From assembly GCF_029223525.1 (NCBI RefSeq), contig NZ_JARHTQ010000011.1:62001-126000 (forward strand): 64,000 nt of DNA, read 5' to 3'. Every line of letters starts with the position of its first letter. Positions within the stretch are counted from its first letter, which is position 1. Below, piece by piece: positions 8,509 through 16,771 of the stretch. The stretch is from Streptantibioticus ferralitis (GTDB lineage Bacteria; Actinomycetota; Actinomycetes; Streptomycetales; Streptomycetaceae). Below the pieces are notes generated by a model. That model saw only the letters and a program-made list of their open reading frames with translations, had not been told where the DNA came from and did not search any database. Made by a program: the position numbers and the translations under genes.

Positions 8509-8841
8509 TCAGCGGCCGGAGAACCGGGCCGCGTCGAAGTTGGCCGAGCTCATCGACGACCGGGCATCGTCCTGCATCTGGGTGTCACCCGTGGCGAACG
8601 ACTTGTGCATACCGCCCTGACCACCCAGGATCGAACCCAGCGCACTGTTCAAATCCGCAGTGATCCGGTCAGACTGGGTCTTGAAGGCGTCGAACGCCGC
8701 CTTACCCGCGCCGTTGAACTTCCCCTCCAATGGCTGTGCCGCCGCGATCAGCTGCTTGATCAACGATCCCAGATCCTCGTTGGACCCCTGGGTCTGCTTG
8801 ATCAGAGTCGACAGCGTGGTGTTGCCCATGTCGAACTTCAC
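8509..8841 (-). CDS. WXG100-like type VII secretion protein, first gene of the toxin operon
   Basis: GTG 8841 was chosen as start because GGGGAAG lies five bases upstream; ATG 8829 would be too far from it. The product is 110 residues beginning VKFDMGNTTLSTL, a form common in streptomycete WXG100 proteins. It has two helices, the motif FNGAGKAAFDAFK at the turn, and the tail FDAARFSG. The upstream bases 8842-9108 carry no gene and should hold the operon promoter. No EccC or EccD core component lies in the window, so export would depend on ESX machinery elsewhere. Confidence 0.8.
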   Translation of the reverse strand: MKFDMGNTTLSTLIKQTQGSNEDLGSLIKQLIAAAQPLEGKFNGAGKAAFDAFKTQSDRITADLNSALGSILGGQGGMHKSFATGDTQMQDDARSSMSSANFDAARFSGR

Positions 8842-9108
8842 GTTTGCTTCCCCACTCCGCGCGAGTACTGGCCTCAACTTCCGTTCCTGCGAGGTTAGTT
8901 TGCCGCAGTCACAGGAGGGAGCAAGCCTATCTTCCAGCTCGGTGTGACCACGAGGCGTCTCCTCGCCGAACCGCGCATCCCGGCCTTTCGCTGCCTCTGA
9001 GAGGGCCTGCATGCGGGAGCTGCTGTTCTGGGCAGCGACGTTGGAGCGAAGCCAGCGTGGGCTGAAGCGCACCCTCAGAGGGGGTGACCGGGCTTTGGCC
9101 AGGTGCCG

Positions 9109-9552
9109 CTACGTGGGCAGTTCGGTGTCTGACGCTAGCGTGTTCAAGGGCCTGTGGGCGGAGGTTGTGTAAAGCACGAGTCGGATGATGGTGCGTAGGT
9201 AGTGCTCGGGCGTGGTGTCCTGCTCTGCGGCGCGGTGGGTGAGTGCGGTCAGTTCGGCGGGGGTCAGGAGTTGTCCCAGGGGCATGGTGTGCCAGGCGGT
9301 GGTCAGGCCGAGGTCCGAGGTGTTGATCGGCTGGCCGAGATGCTCGGTGAGCAACGTGGCGAGGATGTGCGGGATGGGGGGACGTGGGATCTCTCCGATG
9401 CGGATCCAGCGGCCGATGCGTGAGGTATCGACGGCGATTCCCCGGTAGCCCATGGTGCGGGCACCGTTGTTGATGGTCCGCGCGGTGTGGCTGTTGCTCC
9501 ATTGGGCCAGGGCCAAGGCGTGCGCGAGGCGGTAGTTGGGTGTTCGGGCCAC
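9109..9552 (-). CDS. Short HTH regulator-like protein
   Basis: A 147-residue protein. Residues 1-85 resemble the N-terminal part of long Streptomyces HTH/TPR regulators: NYRLAHALALAQWSNSHTAR, then SRIGRWIRIGEIPRPP, then ILATLLTEHLGQPINTSDLGL. The usual TPR half is absent, so it is either a stand-alone DNA-binding module or a truncated paralogue. It is divergent from the murC-like gene and may control it through the shared 174-bp promoter region. Confidence 0.6.
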   Translation of the reverse strand: MARTPNYRLAHALALAQWSNSHTARTINNGARTMGYRGIAVDTSRIGRWIRIGEIPRPPIPHILATLLTEHLGQPINTSDLGLTTAWHTMPLGQLLTPAELTALTHRAAEQDTTPEHYLRTIIRLVLYTTSAHRPLNTLASDTELPT

Positions 9553-9726
9553 GGTTCACTCTCCTCGAAGGCAGCGGAGCGGGGGTTGCGAATGCTTCGC
9601 AACGGCGCAGGCCGTAGCGACAGGTCGGATGATGCCGCGACGGTGGAGGTGCGGCGGCCGCTCGTGGACGCCGACCTGTGGCGGCAGCCCGAGAAGTGCT
9701 GCCGACGACCTCAAGGAGCTGTCGTC

Positions 9727-11199
9727 ATGACAGAGACCAAGTATGTGGAACTGCCAGGCCCGGAGCGTGACTTCGATTGGCGGCGGCCGTACTTCGTGGG
9801 GATCGGTGGCGTGGGGATGGCGCCACTGGCGGCGATGTGCCGGGCACACGGCTCTGCGGTGGCTGGGCACGACCGACGAGAAAGCCCGGCCATCGGAGCT
9901 CTGAAGGAACGCGGAGTACAGGTCACCATCGGGGATCGTAGGGAGGCCGCGTGGGCGGATCTGGGACGGTCGAGCGTGGTGGTGCGCTCCACGGCCGTCC
10001 GCGACGATGATCCGCTGCTGCAGGCGGCCCGTCAGGCTGGCATCCCGGTAGTGCACCGTTCCGATCTGCTCGCGGAGTTGATGGCCGGTCACCGGCCGGT
10101 CGCGGTCGCCGGAACGCACGGGAAGACGACGGCGTCGGCGATGCTGGCCCGAGCCTTGGAGGAGGCGGGCGGCGATCCGTCGTACGTCTTTGGCGGGGAT
10201 ACTGAAGGCCCTTTGTCGGGCGTCCGGGTATCTCCATATGAGTCGGTGTTCGTCGCGGAAGCGGACGAGAGCGACGGCAGCTTCACACGCTACGCCCCCA
10301 GTGTGGGGGTGGTGTTGAACGTGGACGACGATCATCCCGAGAGGTACGCCGGGGTGGACGACGCGGTGGAGGCGTTCATCGGCTTCGCGGCGACGGTGCG
10401 CGAGGGCGGGACGCTGGTGTGCTCGGCGGATGATGCCGGTGCCCGCCGCGTTGCTGAGGCCGCGTCCGCGCGAGGCTTGGTCAATGTGGTGCTGGTCGGT
10501 GAGGCGGATGACGCCCACTGGCGCGTCCTCGATGTGACCGCGGCCCGGGATGGGCTGTCCTCGCAGGTGGTCGTATGTGGTCCGGAGGAGAGCGTGCATT
10601 CGTTCACGGTGCACACGCCCGGTCGGCACAATGCGGGCAACGCGGTGGCCGCACTGGCCGCGGGCGTCGCGCTTGGGTTCACCGCGGCTGATCTGCTCCC
10701 TGGCTTGCAGGCGTTCGCCGGAGTGGAGCGTCGCCTGCAGGTGGTAGGGGATGCCCGAGGTGTGGTGTTGATTGATTCCTTCGCGCATCACCCGACGGCG
10801 ATCACGGCGGATATCGCCGCCGCCCGTGCGGTGGCGGGCGACGGCGGCCGGGTGATCGTGGTGTGCCAGCCGTCCGGGTACGGCCGCGTGCAGGCCCTGG
10901 CGCGGGCGCTCGGACAGGCCTTGGCCGCGGCGGATGAAGTGTTTTTGCTGAAGTTGCACGACCTCGTGGGAGATCCGGTGCCAGGGGTCGACAGCGAACT
11001 GATCGCCGGGTGCTTGCGTGATTCGGCTCGTCATGCTGCTGTTCAGGTCCGCGAAGGGCTGGCGACGGTCCGTGCGTTGGACGCGGTGGTGAAGCCGGGT
11101 GACGTGGTCTTGACCACGGGGCCTGGGCAGGAGGTCACCCGTGTGGCCGAGGGCACGCTGTGTGCCCTCGCCAGCGCCGTCTTCGCCCCTGTGGTCTAG
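9727..11199 (+). CDS. murC: MurC-like UDP-N-acetylmuramate--L-alanine ligase
   Basis: ATG 9727 was chosen because AAGGAG lies about nine bases upstream, although the frame is open earlier. This gives 490 residues, a normal MurC length. Visible features are the nucleotide-binding VGIGGVGM near residue 24, the ATP loop GTHGKTT near 130, DESDGSF and the DSFAHHPTAI region. Mur ligases join amino acids to UDP-MurNAc in the cytoplasm. Here the gene stands alone, outside the usual dcw cluster, beside other paralogous wall-ligase genes, so it probably serves a specialised product or a modified wall. It converges with the murF-like gene; the two stops share one CTAG. Confidence 0.85.
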   Translation: MTETKYVELPGPERDFDWRRPYFVGIGGVGMAPLAAMCRAHGSAVAGHDRRESPAIGALKERGVQVTIGDRREAAWADLGRSSVVVRSTAVRDDDPLLQAARQAGIPVVHRSDLLAELMAGHRPVAVAGTHGKTTASAMLARALEEAGGDPSYVFGGDTEGPLSGVRVSPYESVFVAEADESDGSFTRYAPSVGVVLNVDDDHPERYAGVDDAVEAFIGFAATVREGGTLVCSADDAGARRVAEAASARGLVNVVLVGEADDAHWRVLDVTAARDGLSSQVVVCGPEESVHSFTVHTPGRHNAGNAVAALAAGVALGFTAADLLPGLQAFAGVERRLQVVGDARGVVLIDSFAHHPTAITADIAAARAVAGDGGRVIVVCQPSGYGRVQALARALGQALAAADEVFLLKLHDLVGDPVPGVDSELIAGCLRDSARHAAVQVREGLATVRALDAVVKPGDVVLTTGPGQEVTRVAEGTLCALASAVFAPVV

Positions 11200-12590
11200 G
11201 CCGCGGGGCTGGGGTCGGTCTGCACCAGTGCCTCGGCCAAGGTCTGCAGACCGGCCCCACGCGACGCCTTGACCAGCACCACGTCGCCTGTCCGCAACGA
11301 TGCGTTGAGGAGTTCGCGAGCGGCGCCCTGATCGGCCAGATGCGTCGCGGAGACGCCAGCGGCCGATACGGCATCGTGCAGCCATCGCGCTTCCTTCCCG
11401 CCGATGGTGATGACCAGGTCCAAGCCCAACTTCCCGGCTAGAGTGCCGACTTCCTCGTGCGCGCTGCGGGTGTCTTGGCCCAACTCGCGCATCTCACCGA
11501 GGACGGCGATGGCGCGCCGTCCGCCTCGTGCCATGGCGGCCAGGGCTTTGAGCGCGGCCGCCATGGAATCGGGGTTGGCGTTGTAGGCGTCGTTGACCAC
11601 GGTGACACCGTCCGGCCGGTCGGTGGTCTCCATGCGCCAGCGCGACTGGGGGGTGGCGGTAGCGAGGCGTGCGGCGATCCGGTCCAGGCGCATGCCCGCC
11701 TCACGGGCAACGGCGGCAGCCGCCACCGCGTTGGAAACGTGGTGTTCGCCGACGAGTTGCAATGCGACTCGGGCGGCACCCTCAGGGGTGCACAGGGTGA
11801 AGTGCGGCTGGCCACTATCGCTGAGCTGGACTCTCTCAGCGCGGATAGTGGAGTTGGGAGCCTGGCCGAAGGTGACGAGCCGGGCTTGGGTGCGGGTGGC
11901 CATGGTGTGCACGAGGTCGTCGTCGGCGTTGAGCACGGCCAAGCCGCCAGGCGGGAGGGCTTCGACGAGTTCGCCCTTGGCCTGGGCGATGTTGTCGCGG
12001 CTGCCGAATTCTCCGACGTGGGCAGTGCCGACGTTCAGCACGACGGCGATCTGCGGGCGGGCGATGCGGGTGAGGTCGCGGATGTGGCCGATCCCGCGAG
12101 CGCCCATCTCCAGCACCAGATAGCGGGTGCTCTGCGTGGCGCGGCTGATAGTGACGGGCAGACCGATCTCATTGTTGAACGACTGGTGGGTGGCCACCGT
12201 CGGAGCAAGATCGGACAGCAGGTGGGCGATGAGGTCCTTGGTGCTGGTCTTGCCCGCGGACCCAGTGACGGCGACCACATCGGTGCGGTTGAGTTGGTGG
12301 ACCAGGTGCTGCGCCAGACGGCCGAGCGCGGTCAGTACGTCGGGTACGACGATCGCGGGGACGCCGACCGGCCGGGTGACCAAGGCCGCTGCGGCACCGG
12401 AGGCGATCGCGTCGGGAGCGTAGGCGTGGCCGTCGGCCTGCTCGCCGCGCAGGGCGATGAACAGTGAGCCGGGCTGGGCTTCCCGGGAATCGAAGACCGC
12501 CGGGGCATCCACGATGGCCATGGGATCGGGTGCGTCGTGGAGGTTGCCGCCAACGATGTCGGCGATGCGGGTCAGGGGGATGGGCAGCAC
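11196..12590 (-). CDS. murF: MurF-like UDP-MurNAc-tripeptide--D-alanyl-D-alanine ligase
   Basis: A 464-residue protein with the three MurF domains. The N-terminal substrate domain contains DSREAQPGSLFIALRGEQ. The central ATPase carries VTGSAGKTSTKD near residue 110 and LEMGARGIGHI. The C-terminal Rossmann-like domain has NDAYNANPDSM and ends near VLVKASRGAGL. All catalytic signatures look intact. It is the second ligase of the secondary wall-ligase set and is followed upstream on the same strand by the peptidase, PLP enzyme and Ddl-like genes. It could attach a D-Ala-D-X dipeptide made by the neighbouring Ddl homologue. Confidence 0.85.
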   Translation of the reverse strand: MLPIPLTRIADIVGGNLHDAPDPMAIVDAPAVFDSREAQPGSLFIALRGEQADGHAYAPDAIASGAAAALVTRPVGVPAIVVPDVLTALGRLAQHLVHQLNRTDVVAVTGSAGKTSTKDLIAHLLSDLAPTVATHQSFNNEIGLPVTISRATQSTRYLVLEMGARGIGHIRDLTRIARPQIAVVLNVGTAHVGEFGSRDNIAQAKGELVEALPPGGLAVLNADDDLVHTMATRTQARLVTFGQAPNSTIRAERVQLSDSGQPHFTLCTPEGAARVALQLVGEHHVSNAVAAAAVAREAGMRLDRIAARLATATPQSRWRMETTDRPDGVTVVNDAYNANPDSMAAALKALAAMARGGRRAIAVLGEMRELGQDTRSAHEEVGTLAGKLGLDLVITIGGKEARWLHDAVSAAGVSATHLADQGAARELLNASLRTGDVVLVKASRGAGLQTLAEALVQTDPSPAA

Positions 12591-12638
12591 GGGGCCTTCT
12601 TCCTGTCTGGGGAGGGGGCGGACGAGGATTCGTGGGCG

Positions 12639-13358
12639 CTATCGGCGGTCGCCTGGTGTCTTGGCGTCGGTGCTTGAGGCAGCCGGGCGACGTGTGGCTG
12701 GTGCGGGATCGAGGGAGATGCCGCGATGGCCAAAGAACCGTGCGAACACCTCCGGCGGGTGCGCGGCGATCCGCGCCTGATGGGTGTGACCGGACGGATT
12801 GCGCCAGTGCAGGCGACCGCACTCGTCCTGGCCGATGACCAGGACGAGGTGGCCGCCCCGGCCTGGCGGATCGCGATCCGGGCGGCGGATCTCCTTGTGG
12901 ACCGAAGCCATCACCATCCGCCCGGCTTGCAGGAGTTGGGACAGCTCGACCATCGACAGATCACGGTGCACGGTCGCGTTGATCTCGTGGGCCTCGTGAA
13001 CGTAAGCGACGAACGGCGCGTAGATCAGACCCTTGATACTCCCGTCGCTCTCCTCGACATAAGCCCTATGGCGACGGGCCATGGCGGCCAGGTCGAACAG
13101 GCTAGGGGCGGTGCCGTCGCGGTGGGCGAGCAGCATGCGCAGGCATGCCATGCCGCACAGGTTCCGGCTCCACCTGGCGTACTCCTCGACGGTCGTGGCG
13201 CCGGTGCTCGCCCACGCCGGATCGGCGGCTGGATCAAGACCGTGGTAGGCGATGGCGGAGATGAGGTGCGAACTGGCGTACTGCGTGTGGGCGGGCACCG
13301 GATCATGTAGCCGGGGCTCCGGCAGCGGTGCGCTGGCGCAGGCCGGGCAGGGCGGCAC
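12639..13358 (-). CDS. C39/papain-like cysteine peptidase homologue
   Basis: A 239-residue protein with no signal peptide. The pattern WSRNLCGMAC (C68 and C72), RGGHLVLVIG (H170) and NPSG (N187) gives Cys-His-Asn in the order of C39-like peptidases. The first 18 codons overlap the end of the PLP-enzyme gene in another frame. No ABC transporter is linked, so it is not an ordinary bacteriocin leader exporter. With Mur-type ligases around it, a role in trimming or transferring a cytoplasmic peptide is possible, but this is inference. Confidence 0.7.
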   Translation of the reverse strand: MPPCPACASAPLPEPRLHDPVPAHTQYASSHLISAIAYHGLDPAADPAWASTGATTVEEYARWSRNLCGMACLRMLLAHRDGTAPSLFDLAAMARRHRAYVEESDGSIKGLIYAPFVAYVHEAHEINATVHRDLSMVELSQLLQAGRMVMASVHKEIRRPDRDPPGRGGHLVLVIGQDECGRLHWRNPSGHTHQARIAAHPPEVFARFFGHRGISLDPAPATRRPAASSTDAKTPGDRR

Positions 13359-14337
13359 GGGGGTTCTCCATTCGCGTCAGGGAACAGTTGAGCAACGTCC
13401 GGTAGGCGCTCCAGTCGACGTTTCCTCCGGACAGGACCACGGCTGCGGTCCCCGTCGGAAGGCGACCGGGCGCGGCGAGCAGACCAGCGAGGGCAACCGC
13501 GCCGGAGGGCTCGGCGACCTGGTGGAAGTAGTGGTATAGCAAGGCCATCGCATCGCTGATGGCCGATTCCGGGACCGTGATCACGTCGTCCAGCAGCCGG
13601 GCGTTGATCTCGTACGGGATCGGCGCGGGGGTGGTGTGGGTGAGCCCGTCGGCGATGGTGCGCGGCGCGGGTATGGCCACGCGCCGACCGGCTCGAAGGC
13701 TGCGTGCGGTGTCGTCAGCAAGATTCGGCTCGACCCCGATGACCTTGACCTTTGGGTGAAGCGCCTTGGTGATCAGGGCTGTTCCCGCAGCGAGTCCTCC
13801 TCCACCCAGTGGCACCAGCACGATGGAGGTCTCCGGGTGCTCACGCAGCAGCTCCCAGGCGACAGTCCCAGCCCCCGCGATGACCAACGGGTGGTTCGCC
13901 GACGGCACGATGGCCAGATCGCGGCGTTGCGCGTGGTCGGCCACGATCGCATCCCGGTCGTCGTGACCGCGCTGGTAGCGCACGATGCGCGCCCCGGCCG
14001 CAGCAATGCCTTCGAGCTTTATCCGCGGGGCATCCTGTGGGACGACGACGGTGGCCGGCACCCGAAGCAGTTGCGCCGCCAAGGCCAAAGCCTGCCCGTG
14101 ATTGCCCGACGAGGCGCCGACCACGCCACGGGACCGCGCCTGTGGCCCGAGAGCGGACACGTAGTGATACGCCCCGCGGAACTTGAAGGAGCCACCGCGC
14201 TGCAGGTTCTCGGCCTTCACCAGGACCCTCCGCCCCAGCAGCCGGTCCAGCCCCGGCGAATGAAGGACCGGGGTGTGTACCGCGACCCCTTCCAGCGTGT
14301 GGATGGCGTTGCCGACGTTGTGCGCGGTGATCGACAC
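13303..14337 (-). CDS. Fold-type II PLP threonine/serine dehydratase or serine racemase
   Basis: GTG 14337 has AAGGAG eight bases upstream and is preferred to ATG 14367, giving 344 residues. The PLP lysine sits in GGSFKFRGA (K52). SSGNHGQ binds the cofactor phosphate/substrate carboxylate, and LGGGGLAAG is the glycine loop. There is no ACT regulatory domain, so this is the short catabolic/racemase type. Enzymes of this fold deaminate or racemise serine and threonine. Its place between Ddl-like and MurF-like genes makes supply of a D-amino acid, such as D-Ser, a reasonable guess. Sequence motifs alone do not separate racemase from dehydratase. Confidence 0.8.
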   Translation of the reverse strand: MSITAHNVGNAIHTLEGVAVHTPVLHSPGLDRLLGRRVLVKAENLQRGGSFKFRGAYHYVSALGPQARSRGVVGASSGNHGQALALAAQLLRVPATVVVPQDAPRIKLEGIAAAGARIVRYQRGHDDRDAIVADHAQRRDLAIVPSANHPLVIAGAGTVAWELLREHPETSIVLVPLGGGGLAAGTALITKALHPKVKVIGVEPNLADDTARSLRAGRRVAIPAPRTIADGLTHTTPAPIPYEINARLLDDVITVPESAISDAMALLYHYFHQVAEPSGAVALAGLLAAPGRLPTGTAAVVLSGGNVDWSAYRTLLNCSLTRMENPRAALPGLRQRTAAGAPAT

Positions 14338-14370
14338 CGGAGCCGCTCCTTCACAAGGGGTGAGCATCTA

Positions 14371-15354
14371 TCAAACCTGGGCGCGACGATCGACCGCGGC
14401 ACCGCGCGCGATGTGCGCGACCAGTTGGTCGTAGGACAGGCCGTCGGCGTCGGCCATGCGGGCGAGGTTCCCTTGCTCCGTCAGGCCTGGCAGCGTGTTG
14501 ACCTCCAACCAGACCGCCTCGCCCGGACCGGTGACGACGAAGTCGTGCCGGGAGTACCCGGTGCAGTGCAGGGCTCGGTGCGCGGCCTGTGCCGCAGCCT
14601 GTAGCTGCTTCCGCATCGCCAGCGGCAAGCGGGCCGGGCAGTGGTAGACGCATGGTCGTTGGGCGCGCTTGGCGGCGTAGGTGTAGATCCCGCCAGGAAC
14701 GTCGACCTCCAGCGGGGGCAGCACGTACAGCTCCTCGCCATCGACAGCCCGGGCTTCGAGCACGCCGACGCTCACCGGACGGCCAGGACTAAACTGCTCA
14801 GCCAGCAGCTCGGTATCACTCCTGCTGAGCTCGGACAGGTCCTCGGCAAGCTCCGCCAGGTCGCGAGCCACCCGCAGGCCGATGGACCCGCCTTCGTTGG
14901 CTGGCTTGAGGGCCACAGGCAACCCAAGGATTCCCACCAGTCGCTCGGCCTCGCCCAAACCACCGGCAGTCCGATCGACGATCAGCCCCTTCGGCACCCT
15001 TAGCCCAGCGTCAGCGACGAGCATCTTGGCAGTGGGCTTGTGCATCCCCGTCGCCGACGCTAAAACTCCCGAGCCCGTATAGGGGATATCGAGCGTGTCC
15101 AGCAATCCTTGCAGGCGCCCGTCCTCGCCGCCGCGCCCAGCGATAGCAAGGAACGCCATGCCAACTTGGGTGATCTGGTCGAGGAAGTTCTCGGTTTCCG
15201 GGTCCACCAGGATTGCCCGGGCCTGTTGGCGGCCTAGTGATTCCATGACAGCCCGAGCGGAGTTCAGAGAGCGGTCGCGCTCACGGCTCCAGCCGCCCGT
15301 GATCACGCCGATCGTCCCAGGAATCTCTCGCCGTGACAACAGCGGGAACTGCAT
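14371..15354 (-). CDS. ddl: D-alanine--D-alanine ligase homologue (ATP-grasp)
   Basis: A 327-residue ATP-grasp ligase of usual Ddl length. Seen are GGWSRERDRSLNSAR (the EREVSL-type N-terminal motif), LPVALKPANEGGSIG (ATP-binding lysine and loop), HDFVVTGPGEAVWLEVNTLPG (Mg and phosphate ligands) and the terminal GLSYDQLV. The omega-loop reads YTYAAKR, where usual Ddl enzymes have YDYEAKY. The Asp and Glu are therefore replaced, and the second substrate may not be D-Ala. It is the first gene of the minus-strand set and is followed closely by the PLP enzyme. The product may be D-Ala-D-X for the linked MurF homologue. Confidence 0.85.
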   Translation of the reverse strand: MQFPLLSRREIPGTIGVITGGWSRERDRSLNSARAVMESLGRQQARAILVDPETENFLDQITQVGMAFLAIAGRGGEDGRLQGLLDTLDIPYTGSGVLASATGMHKPTAKMLVADAGLRVPKGLIVDRTAGGLGEAERLVGILGLPVALKPANEGGSIGLRVARDLAELAEDLSELSRSDTELLAEQFSPGRPVSVGVLEARAVDGEELYVLPPLEVDVPGGIYTYAAKRAQRPCVYHCPARLPLAMRKQLQAAAQAAHRALHCTGYSRHDFVVTGPGEAVWLEVNTLPGLTEQGNLARMADADGLSYDQLVAHIARGAAVDRRAQV

Positions 15355-15455
15355 CAGGTTTTCCTCCGGATCAACATGTCGCTAACGCATGACCGGCCGC
15401 CCTCCCAGCAATTCGGAGGACAAAGCGGGCCGTACCTGGTCCCCGTGCGAGGTCG

Positions 15456-15794
15456 CTAACCCTTGCCTGGCGTCGTGTAGAAGAACAGAGCGGCGAGAGC
15501 CGAGCCAAGACCGAGCACAACGAGGAACTGAACGGCGGCCTCGTACCACCACATCAACGGACGGGCTCGCACCACTGGGGGACGCCGCACAGTCTTCAGC
15601 GAGACCACGAGGGCCTCCTCCAATACCGCTCGCAATCGACCACAACGATCTCCCATTCGCCTCAGGCGACGCGCATTTCGGGTTCGCGAGAAGCGGCGTG
15701 CATTAAGGCCATCGGCGTCCGGGCTAGCTGGGACCACCGTTGAACCAGTACGGGTGGGCGGCGAGGGCCGCTTCATACGGGACGGACCTGTCAT
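15456..15794 (-). CDS. Small single-pass membrane protein
   Basis: A 112-residue frame with an Arg-rich N-terminal half and one hydrophobic helix at the C-terminus (WWYEAAVQFLVVLGLGSALA and on). ATG 15794 overlaps the stop of the preceding gene (ATGA), which supports real translation. No family is recognised. It is the last member of a three-gene unit with the DUF6415-like protein and the GHKL ATPase. Confidence 0.5.
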   Translation of the reverse strand: MTGPSRMKRPSPPTRTGSTVVPASPDADGLNARRFSRTRNARRLRRMGDRCGRLRAVLEEALVVSLKTVRRPPVVRARPLMWWYEAAVQFLVVLGLGSALAALFFYTTPGKG

Positions 15795-16114
15795 TGCCCT
15801 GTGCCTAGCAACTTGATCAGAGCAGCCGTAGCGTCAGCCAGTCGCATGTGATCGATGCAGCCTGATCTTGAGCCTCTCAGGGCCGCCTGGGCTCTCGTGA
15901 TTGTCTCCATGGCCACGGAGGAAGCGGCTTCGTCACCCTCAAGGTCGGCCTGCCGTACTGCGGCGTACGCCAGAAGAGTCTGGAGGTGTCCAACCAACGC
16001 TGCGGTAAGTCCACGAGTCTGAAATCCGCTCGGCTGGCTGACCCGGAAACGGGCGTTCCAAATTGCCTCCTGGATCCGGTCAACATCGAGGCCGGAGTGC
16101 CCCACAGCGCTCAC
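15791..16114 (-). CDS. Small helical protein, possibly DUF6415-like
   Basis: A 107-residue, all-helical protein starting at GTG 16114 inside the stop of the GHKL gene (GTGA overlap). The pattern LVGHLQTLLAYAAVRQADLE followed by a second helical pair is reminiscent of DUF6415 proteins that accompany GHKL ATPases and HTH regulators in Streptomyces. The match is from memory and weak. No catalytic residues are seen. Confidence 0.5.
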   Translation of the reverse strand: MSAVGHSGLDVDRIQEAIWNARFRVSQPSGFQTRGLTAALVGHLQTLLAYAAVRQADLEGDEAASSVAMETITRAQAALRGSRSGCIDHMRLADATAALIKLLGTGQ

Positions 16115-16539
16115 GGGACCGCGCTATGCACCGAGAGAGTGCACCAGGTCCGCCGACCATCGGCGCTGGTGCCCCAGCTACGGGCAAGGGAGTCCAGAAT
16201 GAACACACCGCGCCCGCTCTCTCGACCCGTGTCCTGGTCAATGAGTTGTGGCCAACTGCCCGGAGTTCCGTCATCAACCTCGATGCGCACCTCACCCTGT
16301 GCGTACGAAAGGAAGAAACCCACTGATCTCGCCTTACCATGCACGACGGCGTTGGTCGCCATCTCGCTGATCAGCAGCTCGACGTCGTCGGCCAAGGCGC
16401 CGAGTCCCCAGGAGGTCATGTGCTCCCTCCCTACGCGGCGGAGCTGCCGTACTCGTCGCCGTTCACGTCTGATGGAAGTGGTGACTTGCTGGGGCTTGGC
16501 GATGCCGGAGGTGTCGGTATATGGAGCCTGGTCAGTCAT
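16111..16539 (-). CDS. GHKL-type ATP-binding protein (anti-sigma/RsbW-like)
   Basis: A 142-residue HATPase_c protein. Visible are the N box LISEMATNAVVHGKA, the G1 motif VDDGTPG and a G2-like GRGVFILDSLARSWG, then the closing strand WCTLSV. There is no histidine-kinase dimerisation region. Such free GHKL modules act as anti-sigma kinases or as partners of HTH regulators in Streptomyces. It heads a three-gene minus operon and is divergent from the HTH/TPR regulator, with the 14-bp operator between them. Confidence 0.8.
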   Translation of the reverse strand: MTDQAPYTDTSGIAKPQQVTTSIRRERRRVRQLRRVGREHMTSWGLGALADDVELLISEMATNAVVHGKARSVGFFLSYAQGEVRIEVDDGTPGSWPQLIDQDTGRESGRGVFILDSLARSWGTSADGRRTWCTLSVHSAVP

Positions 16540-16728
16540 GCGGAATCACTCGTTCCTTCTGGCGAAGGAGTCGCCGTCTGCGGTGGGGACGGAAGCGACG
16601 CTGATCCGCGCAGGGGATCTTGGTCCGGCATGGCCCTTAACCTCCTGCGGTGAGCCGACGTGTGCCGTCAGCTCCGCGGCAGCACCTGCGCACAGAGTGT
16701 TCGCGGACCACGGCCACCGCTCAACGCG

Positions 16729-16764
16729 CCTCGGTCACCGGTGAACTGAAACCGGTGACCGAGG
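16729..16764. promoter_or_regulatory. Perfect 14-bp inverted-repeat operator with an extra half-site
   Basis: The left arm CCTCGGTCACCGGT (16729-16742) and right arm ACCGGTGACCGAGG (16751-16764) are exact reverse complements around an 8-base spacer. Another ACCGGTGAC occurs at 16781-16789, exactly 30 bp beyond the right arm and so on the same DNA face, inside the first codons of the regulator gene. The site lies in the divergent promoter region. It is probably where the HTH/TPR regulator represses its own gene and perhaps the GHKL operon. Confidence 0.75.
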
Positions 16765-16771
16765 TACGGGT

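Noticed and set aside
9556..11385. 609-codon minus-strand open frame
   Set aside because: It is the antisense of the MurC-like gene, with Arg/His-rich composition and no motif.
9727..15354. Glycopeptide (vancomycin-type) resistance operon
   Set aside because: No vanH, vanX or vanS/vanR homologue is present, and the Ddl homologue does not show the VanA-type omega-loop; a MurC homologue is not part of such operons.
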